A stretch of DNA of 64,000 bases from Victivallis lenta (GCF_009695545.1 NZ_VUNS01000017.1:52035-116034), one strand, 5' to 3'; shown: positions 16,783 through 26,741, numbered from the stretch's first letter. Numbers and translations are program-made. The notes: a model not told the origin generated them from the letters alone.

Positions 16783-17967
16783 TCACGGAGCGGCCGTCCG
16801 GCGGCGCAGCCGTTCGGCCGCCTCTCCGGCCAGCCTCAGATAAAGATCGGAGGGCGGGGGAGGAGCGAGGAAACGATTCCGGCCGCCGGACGGCGGGACG
16901 GAGTCCAGCTTGAAGATCGCCGTGCCTTCGTCCATTTCGTCGAACATGGCGACATAGATCATTCCGGCGCCGCATTTCTCCGCCAGTTCAAGCTGGCGGC
17001 GGAAAAATGCGCCGTTTTCGCGCGGGATCAGGTCGAAGCCTTTCCCTTTCAGGTTTCCCCACGAGAAGCCCGGGAAAACGACCGGCAGGAAGCCGATGCC
17101 GCGGGAACGGCACCATTCGGCATCCGGCCGCACCGTCTCCCGGTAATAACGTTCCGCTTCCGTGCCGGAAAAACGCCCGACCATCCATGGCGAAACGAGT
17201 TCGACCTGTTCCAGAACCGCCCTGACGCGGCCGGCGGCTTCTCCCTTCGCCGTCCGCCAGTGCGAATCGGCCCCGGCCATGACGGAGTATCCGAGCTCAT
17301 GCGCCAGCGCAACCGCTTTTTCGAAGAACGGAATGGAGCCGGGGCGGTTCGCGAAGAGTCCCCAGACGGCGACCAGCGGGCGCCCGCGGTACCGGAGATA
17401 AGCAGGCTCCCCCGCCGTTCCCTCCGCAGCAAAACGGCGGAAATCCCGCTCGAAGACGGTGAACTCCTCGCAGCCGGAGGCGTCGTACATCAAAGCCCAG
17501 ACCCGGCCGTGCTTCCGGGCCGCACTGCGCACGTTCGCCATGACCGTATCGCTGTTCTCCCGGCCGCCCGGTGTGCGGATCTCCTGCAGGAAACGCTGGA
17601 AAAATACGCCGGAGATGCCGTATTCCCGCATCCAGCGGAAGTGACGGTCGACCGTCGCGGAATTCCTCGAGCTGAAGACGAAGGCGGGCGAACCGTCCGG
17701 TTTCCGGAGCGGCGTTTCGTACCGCTCCTGCGGCGATGCTTCGCTCATATCCGGCCAGCAGTCGATACCGGCGGAGTCCGCGTCGAACCTGCCGTCCGTG
17801 CCGCGGTAATGCCGCCAGCCGCGCCCGGAACCGTCGCCGGGCGTGTTGAACCACCCCTGATAACCGCAGAGCAGCAGCCCTTCCGGAGTGTCGTTCGGGA
17901 TCGTCTCCGGCGGCCGGGCCTGGAGCGAGGCGCCCAGCAGGAGCAGGGTGAACAGCAGCCGTTTCAT
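16783..17967 (-). CDS. Secreted GH71/GH99-like glycosidase
   Basis: A 394-residue exported protein (signal peptide LLFTLLLLGASLQA). It shows the hallmarks of the GH71/99-like family found in glycan-degrading bacteria: LLCGYQGWFNTPGDGSG near the start, then CWPDMSEASPQERYET and YGISGVFFQRFL. A conserved C-terminal GMIYVAMFDEMDEGTAIFK segment carries acidic residues that match the usual catalytic region. GH99 members are endo-alpha-mannosidases and GH71 members alpha-1,3-glucanases; this branch is often annotated as xylosidase/arabinosidase without proof. It is the last gene of the mannosidase operon, separated from the phosphoesterase by 1 bp. Confidence 0.82.
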   Translation of the reverse strand: MKRLLFTLLLLGASLQARPPETIPNDTPEGLLLCGYQGWFNTPGDGSGRGWRHYRGTDGRFDADSAGIDCWPDMSEASPQERYETPLRKPDGSPAFVFSSRNSATVDRHFRWMREYGISGVFFQRFLQEIRTPGGRENSDTVMANVRSAARKHGRVWALMYDASGCEEFTVFERDFRRFAAEGTAGEPAYLRYRGRPLVAVWGLFANRPGSIPFFEKAVALAHELGYSVMAGADSHWRTAKGEAAGRVRAVLEQVELVSPWMVGRFSGTEAERYYRETVRPDAEWCRSRGIGFLPVVFPGFSWGNLKGKGFDLIPRENGAFFRRQLELAEKCGAGMIYVAMFDEMDEGTAIFKLDSVPPSGGRNRFLAPPPPSDLYLRLAGEAAERLRRRTAAP

Positions 17968-17968
17968 T

Positions 17969-19030
17969 TCAGCGCACCCGGATCACTTTGTCCGGAGCCG
18001 CGTTCGTTCCGTTGTAATACTCGGCGTCCACCCGGTCCGCGTATACCTTCAGCAGCAGGTAACCCTCGCTGCCGGCCCGGAAAAAGCGCCTGACTCCGGG
18101 GGCGGCCGCCGCGAAAAGCCGTTTGCGGTGTTCGAGCTGCGCGCCGGTCGAGCGTTTCGACTCCGCCAGTTCCGGCGTGTAGTGTCCGGCCCCCTCGAGC
18201 ACGTTGCGGAACCGCGGTTCGGCGGACCGCATGACGCTGTTTTCGGCCAGTTGCCGGAAGGTCCCGTTCGCGCCTTCGTACTCGATCATCGCCGCCATGT
18301 GCAGGTGGCCGCACAGCACGGTTGCATCCGCTTTTTCGAGCATCGCGAAGAGCCGCGCGCGCTGCGCTTCCCGGCCCGGTTTGGCGAACAGGCTCCAGTC
18401 GGCGCGGTATTCGAACGGGATGACCGGATAATGGGTCACGACGAAGAGATGGCGGGCTTCGCGGTTTGCAGCGAGCTGCTCTTCAAGCCAGTCGAGTTCG
18501 GGTTCCATCGAGTCGAAGAAAATATATGCGTCGCGGTCGTGCCTCACCACGAAATCGGCCCGGCCGACGGGGCGTCCGAGTTCCCGGGACAGAAACGGCA
18601 GCAGCGTCTCCCGGTACGATTCCTTCGCTCCCGGGCCGGTGATGTCGTGATTTCCCTTCGTCACGAGAAACGGAACTTTGATTTTCGCCTTGACCTGTTC
18701 GATCGCGCCGCGGAACATCCTGTCCTGAAGCTCGCGGCTGCCGCACAGCCCTTCGGTGAAATCTCCGAGCTGGATGACGAACGGCGTTCCGGCGTTCACC
18801 TGCCCGGCCACCGCATCGAGCAGCAGAGGGGCGAATTCGGTCGAGGCTTTCGTGTAATTGATGATCTGCGATCTGTCGCGCGGGTATTTTTCCCGGATGA
18901 ACGCCTCGTCATGCAGTTCCAGGCGGTCGTAGTGAAAGTCTCCGAGCACCGGGACGGAGTAAAGCGGTTCCTCCGCCGCGAGCAGCGCGGCCGCAGAGAG
19001 AAGGGCGGCGGACAACAGTTTTTTTATCAT
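17969..19030 (-). CDS. Secreted calcineurin-like metallophosphoesterase
   Basis: A 353-residue protein with signal peptide (KKLLSAALLSAAALLAAEE). The metallophosphoesterase motifs appear in order: VLGDFHYDRLE (a variant of D-x-H), LGDFTEG, TKGNHDITG, THYPVIPF and LCGHLHMAA. These bind a two-metal centre that hydrolyses phosphomonoesters or diesters. It stands between a pseudopilin and a GH71/99-like enzyme in the beta-mannosidase operon, so removal of phosphate from a phosphorylated glycan such as phosphomannan would fit; that substrate is an inference from context. Confidence 0.88.
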   Translation of the reverse strand: MIKKLLSAALLSAAALLAAEEPLYSVPVLGDFHYDRLELHDEAFIREKYPRDRSQIINYTKASTEFAPLLLDAVAGQVNAGTPFVIQLGDFTEGLCGSRELQDRMFRGAIEQVKAKIKVPFLVTKGNHDITGPGAKESYRETLLPFLSRELGRPVGRADFVVRHDRDAYIFFDSMEPELDWLEEQLAANREARHLFVVTHYPVIPFEYRADWSLFAKPGREAQRARLFAMLEKADATVLCGHLHMAAMIEYEGANGTFRQLAENSVMRSAEPRFRNVLEGAGHYTPELAESKRSTGAQLEHRKRLFAAAAPGVRRFFRAGSEGYLLLKVYADRVDAEYYNGTNAAPDKVIRVR

Positions 19031-19042
19031 GATTCCACTCTT

Positions 19043-19801
19043 TCAGTAAAGGTAGTTGCAGAAATAGCTGTCTTTGTTGTCCAGCGAGTTCAACGCGGCG
19101 AAGGCGACCGACTCGGCGTGGCCGTCGGCGAACACGATATTGGCCCGGCCGCTGTGTCGTGCGGCGGGCTGTTCGGTTCCGGACTTCGGGCCGCCGCCCG
19201 ACGGCATTTTCCAGTTGCTTCCGGACTGCGGCCCGGTGGTCCAGGTCATCCAGGCGACATAATTCAGCGGCTGCCCGCCAGCGACGTCCACCGGACGCCC
19301 GGAGTCGCCGATTGCGGCGGTAATGGACGGCCGGGCGATCCGGCCGACCTTCGTCGAGCCCTGTTTCTCGGCGGAGCCGTTTCTGTACGCATACCGCATG
19401 AGCGTGCGGTTCGCGCCGTATCCGCCGCCCCAGTAGGTGCCTTCCATCTCGCCGGGCGTGATGCCGGGACAGCGCCAGACTCCCTTTTCGGGGCTGATCC
19501 GGTCATCGGGGTCCTTGTAGACCGATTCCGGAGCGATATATCCGGACAGCGCCTGATGCCACGGATTCGTGAACTTCATCGGGTTGCTGCCGGGATTCCC
19601 GTCGCTGAAATTCGGCAGGAAATCCCCGTTGTCATTCGTGTACATCGAAAGCGCCAGCCCGATCTGCTTCGCATTGCTGAGGCAGGCGGACGCCTGTCCC
19701 CTGGCCCTCGCTTTGCCGAGGGCGGGCAGCAGCATCCCCGCCAGAATCGCGATGATCGCAATGACGACGAGGAGCTCTATCAACGTGAAATTCTTCTTCA
19801 T
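19043..19801 (-). CDS. Pseudopilin-like protein with H-X9-DG box
   Basis: A 252-residue protein with basic MKKN, the [13 protein letters not shown] prepilin signature and [12 protein letters not shown] helix end. The C terminus has [17 protein letters not shown], an exact H-X9-DG spacing. GGAGG lies 6 bp before ATG 19801. Second gene of the mannosidase operon: 74 bp after the GH2 beta-mannosidase and 12 bp before the phosphoesterase. A perfect palindrome ATTCCCGGGAAT lies in the upstream gap at 19831-19842. Function of the family is not established. Confidence 0.92.
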   Translation of the reverse strand: MKKNFTLIELLVVIAIIAILAGMLLPALGKARARGQASACLSNAKQIGLALSMYTNDNGDFLPNFSDGNPGSNPMKFTNPWHQALSGYIAPESVYKDPDDRISPEKGVWRCPGITPGEMEGTYWGGGYGANRTLMRYAYRNGSAEKQGSTKVGRIARPSITAAIGDSGRPVDVAGGQPLNYVAWMTWTTGPQSGSNWKMPSGGGPKSGTEQPAARHSGRANIVFADGHAESVAFAALNSLDNKDSYFCNYLY

Positions 19802-19875
19802 GCCATTCCTCCGATTGATTCCCGGAACCCATTCCCGGGAATTCTGGTTTGAATGGCTGATAAAATAGCTCCGGT

Positions 19876-22182
19876 CTATTCAGCGCCGGCTAGGGGAATA
19901 TTCAATTTCGATAAGATCGCATCCCGGCACTTCAGGTAGTAGTCGAGGTCGTACGGAGTATGGCCGAGCAGGTAGTGGCTGCATTTCCATTCGCCGTTCA
20001 CCTCCCATTCGAGCAGGTGCATCCGGTGTTTTCCGGATGAAACCCGGATGGCGCCGAGTCCGGTGCAGCAGTTTGCGCCGCATTCGTAGCGGCCCGCGGC
20101 GATCTCCTCCCCGGTCAGCAGGTCGCTCACCCGGTAACGGCCCGCGGCCGGCCCGGGCAGGTTGTTGTCGAGCCGCAGCTCGCAGTGCCACGAGGCGGGC
20201 TCCCCCATCATCAGCAGCACCGGCTGCTGGACGTTACGGATATAGTAATAGGCGAGCTTTTTCTCATAATAGTAATCGACCACCGCATCCGAAATCTGCG
20301 GCCAGCAGTCGATGACGTTCCACCAGAGAATGCCGGTCTTGTTCCATTTGCGGAACCGGAAGTTCTCGATGAAGAACTTGACCGCTTCGGCCTGTACGGC
20401 CTGCGATGCGGCGACGAGCTTATCGAGCTCCCGGGGCACGCTGCCGAATGTGTTTTCGACCTGGTCAAGCAGCAGCTTGATCCGGTACGCATAGGGGCCG
20501 GACGGGTCTCCGTACGGCTGCGCGGCGTGAATCAGGTATTCCGGATCGTCCGTTTTCGGGAACAGGTGGTCCGGAGACAGGAATTTTTTCAGGCTTTCGA
20601 CGCACGGCATGCCGTGATAACCGGTTTCGCTCGCGAACCGCGCCGTGTTCAACCGGTAGAAGTCGCCCTTGTATTCGTCGCGCGGTCCCCAGAGATGCTG
20701 TTCCGGCGCGTTGCCGGTGTTGCCGAGCCGCACGGCCGAATCGGTCAGGTACGGGGAGCTCGGCAGGTAGTCCCGGTCCGGATCGTTGGCGAGCACGGCG
20801 CGTTTCAGCACTTCGCGCGTGATCCGGTTTGCGGAGGGGAATCTCTCGCCGCCGCCGGACCAGAGCGCGGCTTCGTCGCACTCGTTGTCGCCGCACCAGA
20901 GCGCGAGCGACGGGTGATTGCGCAGTTTCCGGATGACCGCCGTCGCCTCAGCTTCGATTCTCCGGGCGAAATCGTCGTCCTGCGGCGGAAGCTGGCAGGC
21001 CAGCATGAAATCCTGCCAGACCAGCATGCCGTGCTCGTCGCAGTAGTCGAAAAAGTCGTGATCCTCGTAGACGCCGCCGCCCCAGCAGCGGACCATGTTG
21101 CAGCCGAGGTCCGCGAAGAGTTCGAGGCCCCTGCGGATGCGGTCGCGCGCCTCGCCGTGCATCGCCTCGGCCGGAACCCAGTTCGAGCCGTGGACGAACA
21201 GCGGCTCGCCGTTCAGCAGGAAGCGGAACTCTCCGTCGCCGCCCGGGGACAGCGATTCGGTCCGGTCGAGCCGGACGGTGCGGATTCCGGTGCGGAAGCG
21301 CCGGACAGCGACCGTTTCCCCGTCATGCAGCAGTTCAAGCGTCACGTCGTAAAGCGCCGGATCGCCGTGGCCGCGCACGTTCCAGAGATGCGGATCGGCG
21401 ATTTCGAACGCGGTCCGGCCGCTGGTGAAATCGATGCGGAACTGCTTCTCGAACCGGCTCTCTCCATGTTTCATCACAAGGCGCGCCCCGAAGCCGGTCA
21501 GCCGTTCCGCGGCGGTCTCGAAGTTCCAGTCCAGCACAAGCTTTGCCAATTGTTTCGACGCATGGGTCGTGTAGAGCAGCACGCCGGTCCAGCGGTCGGC
21601 CGGGACCTGTTCGAGGAACACGCCGCGCCAGAGGCCGCCGCCCACGATGCGCGGCGCGATGTCCCAGCCGTAGGAGTGGCCGGCCTTGCGCAGGTAGAGC
21701 CCCTCATAATTGTAGGCCAGCGTGAAGGTGTCCGGCGTGCGGTGGAATTTCCGCGCCGCGTTGACTGCGCTGCGGATGAGGACCGCAAGGCGGTTCTCCG
21801 TCCCGGCGGCGGCCCGGCCGGTCACGTCGAACCGGTGTTCGATGAACATGTTGTCGAGTTCGCCGAGCAGGTCGCCGTTCAACCGTACCTCGCCGACCGT
21901 GTCGGCGCCTTCGAGCACAAGTTCGAGCCGTTCGCCCGGCTCCGTCTCCGGCGCGCGGAAGCCGGTCCGGTACTCGAAGTCGACGAACTCCCAGATCCGC
22001 AGCCCGGCGGAATTGAGTCCGAAATATGGGTCCGGCACGACTCCGGCCCGGTGCAGGTCCGCGATCACATTGCCCGGAACCTGCGCCGGAATCGTCATCG
22101 TCTCCCCGGACTCCGGGTGTGTGAAAGTGAGGGTCCAACCCCGTTCCAGTACCTGTCTCATCGCCGCCTCCGCCTGTTGCAA
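19876..22182 (-). CDS. GH2 beta-mannosidase
   Basis: A 768-residue protein without signal peptide, so probably cytoplasmic. It matches GH2 beta-mannosidases throughout: N-terminal jelly roll with [19 protein letters not shown] and [11 protein letters not shown], then the TIM barrel with [12 protein letters not shown] and [12 protein letters not shown]. Acid/base is Glu434 in [10 protein letters not shown] and nucleophile is Glu519 in FASETGYHG. The enzyme releases terminal beta-mannose from manno-oligosaccharides or N-glycan cores. First gene of a four-gene operon with a pseudopilin, a phosphoesterase and a GH71/99-like protein. It diverges from a LacI gene, and two palindromic operators lie in the 144-bp gap. 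Confidence 0.92.
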   Translation of the reverse strand: MQQAEAAMRQVLERGWTLTFTHPESGETMTIPAQVPGNVIADLHRAGVVPDPYFGLNSAGLRIWEFVDFEYRTGFRAPETEPGERLELVLEGADTVGEVRLNGDLLGELDNMFIEHRFDVTGRAAAGTENRLAVLIRSAVNAARKFHRTPDTFTLAYNYEGLYLRKAGHSYGWDIAPRIVGGGLWRGVFLEQVPADRWTGVLLYTTHASKQLAKLVLDWNFETAAERLTGFGARLVMKHGESRFEKQFRIDFTSGRTAFEIADPHLWNVRGHGDPALYDVTLELLHDGETVAVRRFRTGIRTVRLDRTESLSPGGDGEFRFLLNGEPLFVHGSNWVPAEAMHGEARDRIRRGLELFADLGCNMVRCWGGGVYEDHDFFDYCDEHGMLVWQDFMLACQLPPQDDDFARRIEAEATAVIRKLRNHPSLALWCGDNECDEAALWSGGGERFPSANRITREVLKRAVLANDPDRDYLPSSPYLTDSAVRLGNTGNAPEQHLWGPRDEYKGDFYRLNTARFASETGYHGMPCVESLKKFLSPDHLFPKTDDPEYLIHAAQPYGDPSGPYAYRIKLLLDQVENTFGSVPRELDKLVAASQAVQAEAVKFFIENFRFRKWNKTGILWWNVIDCWPQISDAVVDYYYEKKLAYYYIRNVQQPVLLMMGEPASWHCELRLDNNLPGPAAGRYRVSDLLTGEEIAAGRYECGANCCTGLGAIRVSSGKHRMHLLEWEVNGEWKCSHYLLGHTPYDLDYYLKCRDAILSKLNIPLAGAE

Positions 22183-22195
22183 ATGGTCGTGTTTT

Positions 22196-22211
22196 TATTT
22201 TGCGCAAAATA
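22196..22211. promoter_or_regulatory. Operator copy 1 for the divergent LacI/mannosidase pair
   Basis: Perfect 16-bp palindrome TATTTTGCGCAAAATA, 14 bp upstream of the mannosidase start and just downstream of its probable transcription start. The central CG is typical of LacI-family operators. Confidence 0.85.
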
Positions 22212-22223
22212 TCGTCTTTCCAT

Positions 22224-22251
22224 AGTATATCCCGGCAAAACCGTTAATCAA
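22224..22251 (-). promoter_or_regulatory. Promoter of the beta-mannosidase operon
   Basis: On the minus strand: TTGATT, 16 bp, TATACT (22224-22229). The operator at 22196-22211 then falls just after the expected transcription start, a blocking position. Confidence 0.55.
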
Positions 22252-22274
22252 GCCGGGAACGGAACTTTTAAACG

Positions 22275-22294
22275 ATTATTTTGCGCAAAATAAT
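22275..22294. promoter_or_regulatory. Operator copy 2 for the divergent LacI/mannosidase pair
   Basis: Perfect 20-bp palindrome ATTATTTTGCGCAAAATAAT containing the same 16-bp core as 22196-22211; centres 81 bp apart. It lies 32 bp upstream of the LacI start, fitting autoregulation and possible looping between the two sites. Confidence 0.88.
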
Positions 22295-22326
22295 TGCAAT
22301 GCGGCATTCCGGGTCTATTGTATGGC

Positions 22327-23346
22327 ATGGCAAGAAAGATAAAACCGGTCAGCATCTCGAGCATTGCGGCGGAACTCGGCGTTTCGCCGTCGGCGGTTTC
22401 GCGTGCGATCAACAACCGTGCCGGCGTGAGTGAAGAGACGCGGCGGCGGGTCGGCGTCCTGCTCGAAAAATACCGCTTCCGCCCGGCCTATCCGGCGAGC
22501 CGGCTGCCGCGGGTGGCGGTGGTGACCGGCAGCGCGCACCTCGCCCCTTATTCGGCCTCGGTGCTCTCCGGCATCTGCCGTTATGTCTGCGGCGGGACGA
22601 TTTCGGCCGCGGCGCTCGTCGTTCCCGAGAGCGGACGCGGCAGGCTGCTCGACCTTGTTCGTGATCAGCAGTGTTCGGCCGTCATCCTGATTGTACCGGC
22701 CTGCTTTGCGGCCGATTTCCCGGTTCTTTCGGCTTCCGGACTTCCGGTCATGCTGGTTGACGAGACGGTCGTCTTTCCGGGATCGGGCTACATCGACAAC
22801 GATTCACGCACGGGTTCGCTTGAGGCGGCCCGCTACCTGATCGGTCTCGGCCACCGCCGGATCGGCTATATCGTCAGCCGTTCCGCCACCTCGAATCACC
22901 GCGAACGGTTCGACGCTTACCGGGAGGCGCTGGCCGAAGCCGGCATCGGTTTCGACCCCGCGCTGGCGGTTTCCGGCATCGAGGGCGGCGGAGAAATGGA
23001 GTTCGGCTTCCGGGCCATGCGGAAACTGCTGTCGCGCGGAAAGCCGTTCACCGCATTGATGGCCACCAACGATGAGATCGCGCTCGGCGCCATCTCCGCC
23101 GCGCGGGAGGCGGGGCTCCGGATTCCCGCGGATTTGTCGGTCATCGGTTTCGACGACAACGCTTTTTCGGCTTTCATCGATCCGCCGCTCACCACCGTCC
23201 GCCACGATGCGGAACAGGCCGGATTCCTCGCCGCGCGGGCCGTGGACGAGTATCTGCAGTCCGGCAAGCCGCTCCCCCGCGAAATCCTGCCGACCCGGCT
23301 GGTCGTCCGCAGCTCCTGCAGAGCGCCGCGGCAGGGGAGGGAGTAA
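22327..23346 (+). CDS. LacI-family transcriptional regulator of the mannosidase operon
   Basis: A 339-residue regulator from ATG 22327 (MARKIKPVSISSIAAELGVS). The LacI helix-turn-helix is at about 8-30 (SSIAAELGVSPSAVSRAINN), then a sugar-binding domain with GYIDNDSRTGSLEAARYL, GHRRIGYIVS, ALMATNDEIALGAI and LSVIGFDDNAFSAF. An earlier in-frame TTG at 22294 would place the start inside the operator and is less likely. It diverges from the beta-mannosidase operon and almost certainly binds the paired palindromes between them, sensing a mannose-containing oligosaccharide; the ligand is inferred from context. Confidence 0.93.
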   Translation: MARKIKPVSISSIAAELGVSPSAVSRAINNRAGVSEETRRRVGVLLEKYRFRPAYPASRLPRVAVVTGSAHLAPYSASVLSGICRYVCGGTISAAALVVPESGRGRLLDLVRDQQCSAVILIVPACFAADFPVLSASGLPVMLVDETVVFPGSGYIDNDSRTGSLEAARYLIGLGHRRIGYIVSRSATSNHRERFDAYREALAEAGIGFDPALAVSGIEGGGEMEFGFRAMRKLLSRGKPFTALMATNDEIALGAISAAREAGLRIPADLSVIGFDDNAFSAFIDPPLTTVRHDAEQAGFLAARAVDEYLQSGKPLPREILPTRLVVRSSCRAPRQGRE

Positions 23347-23477
23347 CCGAACTGGCCGGTCCCGGCATCGGCGGTTCCCGCATTTTTTCATATCGGGCTG
23401 CGGGGCTGCCGGGACTTTTCTGCGGGCAGGTGCTGCTGCGGCGGCCGGAATCAATACGGCCGCCGCCGGATCGTCCG

Positions 23478-25274
23478 CTATTTCGTCTTGTCCCAGGCGG
23501 GTTTTTTGCCGAAAATCCGTTTCAGGTCGCCGCCCGGCACTTTCGGCGTGCGGTCGTAGCAGTAGACGCCGTTTTCCTCCTGTTCCACATCGGTCAGCTG
23601 CGTGTAGCAGTAACCGGCGATGCCGGGATCGGCGATCATGACATCCACCTGTTCCTCGATTTTCGCGCAGAGTTCCTCCGGCGTCTTGAGGTCGAGTCCG
23701 TGATAGCCCCATCCGGCCTGCGCCGTTTTCCGGTGCGATTCGGGGATGAACTTGAAGCCGCCCCACTCGTCGACGATGTACGGCTGCCCGGTGTAGGCGC
23801 ATTCGTGTTTCGGAGCGTGGGTCATGACTTCCGAATCGGCCGGGCGCAGCGCGGCCTTCAGCTCCGCGGCGGTCGCCCGGTACGGGTGGACGGTCCAGAG
23901 ATCGGTCTTGGCATGGATATAGCCGCTCGAATCGTTGACCGGCCGGGTCGGATCGAAACATTTCGTGCGGTCGTAGATGTTCCGCACGAAGGTGCGGTAG
24001 CGTTCGAGCGTCGCCTGGTCGGGGTAGGCGATGGCCAGCGTTTCCGGCGACGGGTGCGCCGATTCGTTGAGCGGGCTCCAGGCGACGATGGACGGGTGGT
24101 TCACATCGCGGGAGATGACCTCAAGCCACTCTTCGAGGTAGCGGTAGCGCGCTTCCGGGAGGTGCCAGTCCAGCCCCCAGCTCGGATATTCGCCCCAGGT
24201 CAGGTAGCCGAGCTTGTCCGCCCAGTAGAAGTAGCGTTCTTCGAACACCTTCTGGTGCAGGCGCGCGCCGTTGAAGCCGGCTTCGAGCGAGAGCTCGATA
24301 TCCCGCTTCAGGGCCGCGTCGGAGGGGGCAGTCCAGATTCCGTCCGGATAGAAGCCCTGGTCGAGCACGAGCCGCTGGAACACCGGTTCGTTGTTCAGGT
24401 ACACCATGTTTCCTTCGATATGGACCTTCCGGAGCCCCGCATAGCTCTCGACCCGGTCGATCAGTCCGCCGTTTTCATTCCGCACTTCAAAGACGAAATC
24501 GTACAGGAACGGGTCAGAGGGACACCAGAGGCGCGGCGACGGCACCGGGACGGTGACCGGCACTCCGGTTGCGGCCGGAACCGTCACCCGGGTCAGCTCC
24601 CTGCCTTCCGCCGAAAGAATGGCAGTGAAGGTGAAGCCGCGCCGGTCGAGCCGGAAGCGCGGCTCGAGCGCAAAGACTCCCGCATCGGCGCCCGGCGTGA
24701 TCCGGCACGACGCCAGCGCGGCCGGATCGACCGCTTCGAGCCATACCGTCTGCCAGATGCCGGTCACCCGCGTGTAGTGGCAGCCGGCCGAATACGGGCC
24801 GTACGACTGCTTGCCGCCGCCCTGGCAGCCCGAGCGCAGTTCGTCCAGTGCGTGAACCACGACGGTCTGTTCGACGCCGGGCCTGGCGAACGCGGTGATG
24901 TCGAAGGTGAAGCTCGCCGAACCGCCCTGATGCCGTCCGGCCTCCCGGCCGTCGATCCAGACGGTTGCCGCATAGTCGACTGCGCCGAAATGCAGCAGGA
25001 CGGTTTTCCCGGCCCATTCCGCGGGGATGGTGAAGCGCCGCGCATAGAAAATCGACTCGATGAAGTCGGTGTAACCGATGCCGGAGAGCGTGCTCTCCGG
25101 GCAGAACGGCACGAGAATGGTGCGGTCGTACGCATCGGTTTTCTCCTGCCAGCTCCGTTCGACGCCGGTTTTGCCGAAGTCGAACCGGCAACGCCATTCG
25201 CCGTTCAAATTGAGCCAGGAATCCTCCCGGCGGAACTGCATCCGGGGGTATTCGGGACGCGGAATGGAACTCAT
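23478..25274 (-). CDS. Cytoplasmic GH2 glycosidase
   Basis: A 598-residue GH2 enzyme without signal peptide. Domains in order: sugar-binding jelly roll (about 15-190, SWLNLNGEWRCRFDFGKT), immunoglobulin-like sandwich (about 195-300), TIM barrel (from about 305). Acid/base Glu404 in AWSPLNESAHP, nucleophile Glu503 in IVDEWGGF. It lacks the extra C-terminal domains of LacZ, so it is closer to short beta-galactosidase or beta-glucuronidase-like GH2 members. The XylR-like AraC gene lies 141 bp upstream on the same strand and is its likely regulator. Confidence 0.87.
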   Translation of the reverse strand: MSSIPRPEYPRMQFRREDSWLNLNGEWRCRFDFGKTGVERSWQEKTDAYDRTILVPFCPESTLSGIGYTDFIESIFYARRFTIPAEWAGKTVLLHFGAVDYAATVWIDGREAGRHQGGSASFTFDITAFARPGVEQTVVVHALDELRSGCQGGGKQSYGPYSAGCHYTRVTGIWQTVWLEAVDPAALASCRITPGADAGVFALEPRFRLDRRGFTFTAILSAEGRELTRVTVPAATGVPVTVPVPSPRLWCPSDPFLYDFVFEVRNENGGLIDRVESYAGLRKVHIEGNMVYLNNEPVFQRLVLDQGFYPDGIWTAPSDAALKRDIELSLEAGFNGARLHQKVFEERYFYWADKLGYLTWGEYPSWGLDWHLPEARYRYLEEWLEVISRDVNHPSIVAWSPLNESAHPSPETLAIAYPDQATLERYRTFVRNIYDRTKCFDPTRPVNDSSGYIHAKTDLWTVHPYRATAAELKAALRPADSEVMTHAPKHECAYTGQPYIVDEWGGFKFIPESHRKTAQAGWGYHGLDLKTPEELCAKIEEQVDVMIADPGIAGYCYTQLTDVEQEENGVYCYDRTPKVPGGDLKRIFGKKPAWDKTK

Positions 25275-25415
25275 AGCACTCGGGCCTCCTGTATTAAAAT
25301 CGTTTCCTGCCGAAATAATTCCACGATGTCATGAATCAATATACTCCCGCAAATGATTTTGTGAATGTGAAAAATCGTCAATTCGATGCGTAAAATTGCT
25401 TTTCTCGCGATATTT

Positions 25416-26573
25416 TCATGGCTTGGGCTCTCCTTGCGGCATCCGGCGGCGGGATTCGCGGTAACGGCCGGGCGTAATGCCGGTCTCGCGCTTGAAGGCG
25501 AGCGACAGCGCCATGTCGGAGCCGTACCCCGTCTGGCGCGCAACCTCGGCGAGCGGCAGCTCTGTTCCGTCGAGCAGATGCCGGATCTGGTTCATGCGGA
25601 TCTCCTGCAGAAAGCGGCGCGGACTTTTGCCGAACTGCCGCTGGAACAGCCGGGTGAGCAGTCCGCGCGAGACGCCTGCGACCCGCACGGCATCCTCGAC
25701 GCTGATGAAATTCATATAATTCTGGAGAAAGAAGCCGACCGCCTTCGCCAGCCGGATGTCCGCCACGGCAAGCGTGTCGGTGCTGCGGCGCGAGATGATC
25801 GAAGAAGGCGTTGCGTAGATCGGCGTCTCCGGCACGGCTTCTCCATCCATCATCCGGGCCAGCAGTTCGACCAGTTTGCGGCCGAGTTCCGGAAATTCGC
25901 CGCTGATGTAGGACGTCGGCACGAATGCGTTTTCCGTCACGCTCCAGTCATCGGTGTTGCTGAGTACGGCGACCTCCTCCGGGACCCGCAGCCCGGCGTC
26001 GTGCAGGACGCGGTAAATGATCGGCAGTACGCTGCTTGAAGAGAGGATGAATGCGAACGGCCGGGGAATTTCCATGAAAAAACGCTGCAGCAGCTTCCGC
26101 CGTTTGCGGTAGTCGTTCCAGTCGGCTTTCGGCAGCTCTTCTTCCCAGAGACAGCAGCGGAACTGCAGTCCGCGCGACTCCAGTACGCGCCGTACGGCCT
26201 CCAGCACGTCGCGCGGCTTGCCGTCGAGGTCTTCCTGTAAAATTCGCGGCACGGCGGTGGCGAACCTGGTGAAGCCTTTGTTCATGAAATAATCGACGAT
26301 CATCTCCGCGATCCGCATCGTATCGGGCCGGATTGTCCGGATGTTTCCGCGCGGCGGCAGCAGCCGCGATACGGCGGGAGTCGATTGAAAGCGTTCGATC
26401 GGAGCAAAATCCGGAAGTTCGAGATAGTCCGATATGATCCCGTCGCCGGACCAGCGGTCAGGGACCTGCCGCCCGCAGCGTTCGATCTGCCAGTCGTGCT
26501 TCCGGCCGTATTCGTAAATCCGCTTCAGAAGTTCCTCGTTCGGCTCCATCAGGGCGCAGAGAATATTTTTCAC
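25416..26573 (-). CDS. XylR-like AraC-family regulator with periplasmic-binding-type sensor domain
   Basis: A 385-residue regulator. The N-terminal 270 residues resemble a LacI-type sugar sensor (IAEMIVDYFMNKGFTRFATAV, ALILSSS-like FAFILSSSSVLPIIYRVLHD, VAVLSNTDDWSVTENAFVPT). The last 100 residues are an AraC double helix-turn-helix (VAGVSRGLLTRLFQRQFGKS, LPLAEVARQTGYGSDMALSLAFKRETG). This architecture is that of XylR, the xylose activator. GTG 26573 is the chosen start, with GGGAG seven bases upstream. It faces the pseudopilin/GH2-like operon at 26790 and precedes a GH2 gene, so it may control both. Upstream TCAATATATTGA elements are candidate sites. Confidence 0.9.
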   Translation of the reverse strand: MKNILCALMEPNEELLKRIYEYGRKHDWQIERCGRQVPDRWSGDGIISDYLELPDFAPIERFQSTPAVSRLLPPRGNIRTIRPDTMRIAEMIVDYFMNKGFTRFATAVPRILQEDLDGKPRDVLEAVRRVLESRGLQFRCCLWEEELPKADWNDYRKRRKLLQRFFMEIPRPFAFILSSSSVLPIIYRVLHDAGLRVPEEVAVLSNTDDWSVTENAFVPTSYISGEFPELGRKLVELLARMMDGEAVPETPIYATPSSIISRRSTDTLAVADIRLAKAVGFFLQNYMNFISVEDAVRVAGVSRGLLTRLFQRQFGKSPRRFLQEIRMNQIRHLLDGTELPLAEVARQTGYGSDMALSLAFKRETGITPGRYRESRRRMPQGEPKP

Positions 26574-26704
26574 CGGCGGTCTCCCTTCTGCCGGCGATTT
26601 CTCCGGCCCGCACCGTTTAATATATTGAAGATCCGGAAGGATATCAAGTGTGCCGGCAGGAAATTTTACCGTTTTCGGAACAAATAATATACCTTATCGA
26701 TAAA

Positions 26705-26741
26705 TCAATATATTGACTAATTTATACTGATCCGGTATAAT
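26705..26741 (+). promoter_or_regulatory. Promoter with overlapping palindrome, pseudopilin/GH2-like operon
   Basis: TTGACT (26713-26718), 17 bp, TATAAT (26736-26741), 49 bp before the pseudopilin start. A perfect palindrome TCAATATATTGA (26705-26716) overlaps the -35 box, and a related TTAATATATTGAA lies near 26617, between the two divergent genes. Likely the target of the adjacent XylR-like regulator. Confidence 0.7.

Noticed and set aside
22294..22326. Upstream TTG start for the mannosidase LacI gene
   Set aside because: It would lie at the edge of the operator palindrome and adds eleven residues before a standard LacI N terminus; ATG 22327 fits the family.
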